The notes below the pieces were generated by a model. It worked only from the letters and a program-made list of their open reading frames with translations. It ran no database searches and had not been told where the DNA came from. 64,000 bases of DNA, from assembly GCF_001570485.1 (NCBI RefSeq), contig NZ_BCTA01000002.1, forward strand, positions 186,001 through 250,000. Reading direction: 5' to 3'. Source of the DNA: Mycolicibacterium novocastrense. Its GTDB lineage: Bacteria > Actinomycetota > Actinomycetes > Mycobacteriales > Mycobacteriaceae. How positions within the stretch are numbered: the stretch's first letter is position 1; each line of letters starts with the position of its first letter. Made by a program: the position numbers and the translations under genes. This document shows, piece by piece, positions 61,235 through 64,000 of this stretch.

Positions 61235-61531
61235 CAGCTAAGTCCCTTTATCCTTCCGGCTTTTTGCTGTTCTTGCGCTTCTCGTAGATCAGCTAACGGG
61301 ACTGTAGCAGACCACCCGCTCTTATCGCAGCTTGAACCGTAGAAATCTCAGTAGAAGAGCGTCACCGCAACGGCACGTAGGGTGAGATCTTGATCTCCAT
61401 AAGGTGCCTTATGTAGTCCACAGCACACTTTTCAGGCCGGGCAGCAAATTCGTGGCCTACATCGCGTGACGGAAACCCGGCGGCGTTCGCCGCGTACGAA
61501 CGACGCCCGCGAGACGCCGCGGAAAAGCGCG
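61235..61531. other. Intergenic region with tandem palindromes
   Basis: No gene seen on either strand. It contains GATCAGCTAA twice (near 61228 and 61291; the first copy is imperfect at the edge of the small gene), the tandem palindromes at 61384-61413 (separate entry), and the lead-in to the tRNA-Lys terminator. It presumably carries the promoter of the 56-residue gene. Confidence 0.5.
61384..61413. promoter_or_regulatory. Two adjacent perfect palindromes
   Basis: GAGATC-TT-GATCTC (61384-61397) is followed immediately by CATAAGG-TG-CCTTATG (61398-61413). Both are perfect. They lie 150 bases upstream of the small gene at 61064-61234 (minus). Such pairs usually bind dimeric regulators; the protein is unknown. 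Confidence 0.6.
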
Positions 61532-61567
61532 AAAAAGAACGCGACCGTGACGCACTGTCACGGTCGC
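61532..61567 (-). terminator. Intrinsic terminator of tRNA-Lys
   Basis: Perfect 11-base arms GCGACCGTGAC/GTCACGGTCGC (61541-61551, 61557-61567) with a five-base loop, followed on the minus strand by TTTTT. It begins 15 bases after the tRNA 3' end. Confidence 0.85.
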
Positions 61568-61581
61568 ACTCGAATCGGAAC

Positions 61582-61657
<76 letters not shown>

Positions 61658-61815
61658 GCGGGTGCGACAATAACAGGACTTGCTGCGCAGGACGAAATCT
61701 CCGCCTCAGCATCGCTTCGACGGCGTCCGCGTCGCAACCCGGACTCGATTTTGCCCTTAGACTCGTTGCCAAGAATCATCGATCCGTAGTCCCTGGTTGT
61801 GAGGTGGAGTAAGCA

Positions 61816-63033
61816 ATGTGGCGAGTCCGTTCAGTGGCCCGTCCGCGTCGACGTGCATGGTTGGTGACCGCTGCGCTGATCCCCGTGCTGGCGCTCGGGT
61901 TGTCCGCATGCGGCGGTAACTCTGCGCCACCGCAGCCGCAGGTCATCAGCGACAAGGGCACCCCGTTCGGCGACCTGCTCGTCCCCAAGCTGACCGCCTC
62001 TGTGACCGACGGCGCGGTGGGCGTGAGTGTGGACTCGCCGGTGACCGTCAGCGCGGAGGACGGTGTGCTCGAAGCGGTCACCATGGTGAACGAGTCCGGC
62101 AAGTCGGTCGCGGGTGCCCTGAGCCCGGACGGGCTGAAGTGGTCGACCACCGAACCGCTCGGTTACAACAAGCGCTACACGCTCACCGCCGAATCGCTCG
62201 GCCTCGGCGGCGTCACCACCAGGCGGATGTCCTTCGAGACCCACTCGCCCGAGAACCTGACCATGCCGTACGTGCTGCCCAACAACGGTGAGGTGGTCGG
62301 CGTCGGACAACCGGTCGCCGTCCGGTTCGACGAGAACATCACCAACCGGGTGGCCGCGCAGAAGGCCATCAAGATCAAGACCGATCCGCCGGTCGAGGGC
62401 GCCTTCTACTGGCTGAGCAACCAGGAGGTGCGGTGGCGGCCCCAGAACTACTGGAAGCCCGGCACCAAGGTCGACGTCGCGGTGAACACCTACGGCGTCG
62501 ACCTCGGAGACGGCCTCTTCGGCCAGGAGAACGTCAGCACGAGCTTCACCATCGGCGATGAGGTCATCACCACCGTCGACGACAGCACGAAGACGCTGAC
62601 GGTCAAGCGCAACGGCGAGGTGGTCAAGACGATGCCGGTGTCGATGGGCAAGAACAGCACGCCCACCAACAACGGTGTCTACATCGTCGGTGACCGGCGT
62701 TCGCACATGGTGATGGACTCGTCGACCTACGGTGTTCCGGTCAACTCCGCCAACGGGTATCGCACCGAGGTGGATTGGGCCACCCAGATCTCCTACAGCG
62801 GCATCTACGTCCACGCCGCGCCGTGGTCGGTGGGCAGCCAGGGCTACAGCAACGTCAGCCACGGGTGCATCAACGTGAGCACGAGTAACGGGCGGTGGTT
62901 CCACGACAACTCCAAGCGCGGGGACGTCGTCGAGATCGTCAACACGGTGGGCTCGACACTGCCGGGCACCGACGGCCTCGGTGACTGGAACATCCCGTGG
63001 GATCAGTGGAAGGCCGGCAACGCCAACCTCTGA
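61816..63033 (+). CDS. lppS: L,D-transpeptidase lipoprotein (LppS / LdtMt2-like)
   Basis: 405 residues. Signal with lipobox GLSAC, lipid Cys32; two Ig-like domains (about 50-250); YkuD catalytic domain with IYVHAAPW and SHGCINVS, nucleophile Cys351; C-terminal extension [12 protein letters not shown]. It forms 3-3 cross-links in peptidoglycan outside the membrane and is inhibited by carbapenems in M. tuberculosis. ATG 61816 with GGAG seven bases upstream. Length and place match Rv2518c. Confidence 0.95.
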   Translation: MWRVRSVARPRRRAWLVTAALIPVLALGLSACGGNSAPPQPQVISDKGTPFGDLLVPKLTASVTDGAVGVSVDSPVTVSAEDGVLEAVTMVNESGKSVAGALSPDGLKWSTTEPLGYNKRYTLTAESLGLGGVTTRRMSFETHSPENLTMPYVLPNNGEVVGVGQPVAVRFDENITNRVAAQKAIKIKTDPPVEGAFYWLSNQEVRWRPQNYWKPGTKVDVAVNTYGVDLGDGLFGQENVSTSFTIGDEVITTVDDSTKTLTVKRNGEVVKTMPVSMGKNSTPTNNGVYIVGDRRSHMVMDSSTYGVPVNSANGYRTEVDWATQISYSGIYVHAAPWSVGSQGYSNVSHGCINVSTSNGRWFHDNSKRGDVVEIVNTVGSTLPGTDGLGDWNIPWDQWKAGNANL

Positions 63034-63163
63034 TGTGAGTGTCTGACGGGCTCACGGCGCTTCAGCGCCGAAAGCCCCTCAGCACCGAATGTGGACCGGG
63101 CGAATGCGCCCAAATCGCCATGAGTGGCACCGATGGGCTCCATGAACCCTGCCGAACGGGCCG

Positions 63164-63201
63164 AAAAAAGGGTCAGGGAGCGAAGATTCGCTCCCTGACC
63201 C
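63164..63201 (-). terminator. Intrinsic terminator of tRNA-His
   Basis: Perfect 13-base stem (GGGTCAGGGAGCG at 63170-63182 with its complement at 63189-63201), six-base loop, then TTTTTT on the minus strand. It starts seven bases after the tRNA. The rest of the 174-base gap after the transpeptidase gene holds nothing else. Confidence 0.9.
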
Positions 63202-63207
63202 AGTCGG

Positions 63208-63281
63208 GGTGGCTGACGGGACTCGAACCCGCGACAGCCAGGATCACAACCTGGTGCTCTACCAACTGAACTACAGCCACC
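63208..63281 (-). tRNA. tRNA-His (anticodon GTG)
   Basis: Reads GGTGGCTGTAGTTCAG at the 5' end; the first G is the G(-1) typical of tRNA-His, facing C73. Anticodon arm CCAGG-TTGTGAT-CCTGG gives GTG. T arm GGGTTCGAGTCCC. CCA is not encoded. Confidence 0.95.
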
Positions 63282-63321
63282 ATCGCCGCGAACCCGGGTG
63301 GGCAGAGCGGCGACGTCGATA

Positions 63322-63969
63322 CTAACCGCTCGAACGCTCGGCGGCCGAATCGATGTCCTTCGCGTTGCCGTTCGGCGGGCCCAATTCCTCGGCGACGGCC
63401 GCGATATCGCTGGTCGACGGTCCGGGTGGGGTCACGAACGCGGTGCGGCGGTAGTACTGCAGCTCACGTATCGATTCGTGGATGTCGGCGAGCGCCCGGT
63501 GCGCGAGGCCCTTCTCGGGTTGGCCGAAGTAGATGCGCGGATACCAGCGCCTGCACAACTCCTTGATCGAGCTCACATCGATCATCCGGTAGTGCAGGTA
63601 GTCGTCGAGCTTGGGCATGTCGCGGGCGATGAAGCCGCGGTCGGTGGCGATCGAGTTGCCGGCCAACGGGGCCGTCTTGGCCTGTTTGACGTGGGTGCGG
63701 ATGTAGTCGAGGACCAGCTCCTCGGCCTCGGCCACGGTGACGGTGGACGCGCGCACCTCGTCGATCAGCCCCGACTTGGTGTGCATTTCGGTGACCACCG
63801 GGATCATCGACGCCAACGCTTCGTCGTCGGTGTGGATGACGACGTCGATGCCGTCTCCGAGGACGTTGAGGTCCGCGTCTGTCACCAGTACCGCGATCTC
63901 GATGAGTCGGTCCGTCTTGAGATCCAGCCCGGTCATCTCGCAGTCGATCCACACCAGTTCGTCACGCAC
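63322..63969 (-). CDS. orn: Oligoribonuclease
   Basis: 215 residues from GTG 63969, the same length as M. tuberculosis Orn; GTG 63978 would add three residues. DEDDh exonuclease: [10 protein letters not shown] near the N-terminus, the second motif around [30 protein letters not shown], and [11 protein letters not shown] with the catalytic His and Asp. It degrades 2-5-nt RNA fragments and linear pGpG. TACTGT (63977-63982, minus strand) seven bases before GTG suggests a leaderless mRNA. Confidence 0.95.
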   Translation of the reverse strand: MRDELVWIDCEMTGLDLKTDRLIEIAVLVTDADLNVLGDGIDVVIHTDDEALASMIPVVTEMHTKSGLIDEVRASTVTVAEAEELVLDYIRTHVKQAKTAPLAGNSIATDRGFIARDMPKLDDYLHYRMIDVSSIKELCRRWYPRIYFGQPEKGLAHRALADIHESIRELQYYRRTAFVTPPGPSTSDIAAVAEELGPPNGNAKDIDSAAERSSG

Positions 63970-63976
63970 GACGATC

Positions 63977-63982
63977 ACAGTA
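63977..63982 (-). promoter_or_regulatory. -10 box of a leaderless orn promoter
   Basis: TACTGT on the minus strand, seven bases before GTG 63969. It also supports the shorter start of Orn. Confidence 0.45.
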
Positions 63983-64000
63983 AGCCTTGCGGCTGCATGC

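Overview
The window is chromosomal DNA of a mycobacterium, most likely an environmental (non-tuberculous) species. The evidence is high GC content, frequent GTG/TTG starts, an Mce transporter operon, a 3077-residue type I fatty acid synthase followed by acpS, a mycofactocin-type dehydrogenase, F420-type enzymes and leaderless start codons. The right part keeps the gene order known from M. tuberculosis around fas: DUF1906 exported protein, fas, acpS, M20 dipeptidase, bcp, DUF3618 protein, an L,D-transpeptidase (lppS-like) and orn, with tRNA-Lys and tRNA-His in between.

Left part (1-11216): a plus-strand run of lipid or xenobiotic degradation genes (enoyl-CoA hydratase end, acyl-CoA dehydrogenase, SDR, LLM oxidoreductase, sulfotransferase, TIM-barrel isomerase, DUF1214 protein) ends in a decayed amidase. 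Next comes a minus-strand cassette of two SDRs, a His-containing 3Fe-4S ferredoxin, a cytochrome P450 and a small exported protein.

Centre (11503-26102): one tight plus-strand gene string carries an aldehyde dehydrogenase, a class III CoA-transferase, an HMG-CoA-synthase-like/OB-fold fusion, a thiolase, then yrbEA, yrbEB and mceA-F. Enzymes and importer overlap or nearly touch, so they are probably one transcription unit: uptake of a hydrophobic compound coupled to its oxidation and CoA activation. I regard this as the main system of the window. Around it (26136-41379) lie small exported proteins, a second P450 with a divergent TetR regulator, a thiolase-like/DUF35 pair resembling steroid side-chain aldolases, a SnoaL-like protein, an SDR, a VOC protein, a crotonase, two acyl-CoA ligases, an amidohydrolase and two Mce-associated membrane proteins. 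Several of these promoters share a GAGAAY/RTTCTC inverted motif, which suggests one regulon.

Right of this (41372-48601) are two IspD-like proteins, a DUF732 protein, a BTAD-type protein with a coupled mini-ORF, a ChaB protein, an MFS transporter, a MerR regulator, an orphan spermidine/putrescine-type binding lipoprotein and the Tat-exported DUF1906 protein. Three genes (SDR at 32368, VOC at 33177, MFS at 44182) are each broken by one missing base in a short homopolymer; sequencing or assembly error is as likely as real decay. Two small genes under 60 codons (61064-61234 and 42626-42745) were found by direct reading. No CRISPR array, prophage, complete IS element or rRNA was seen.
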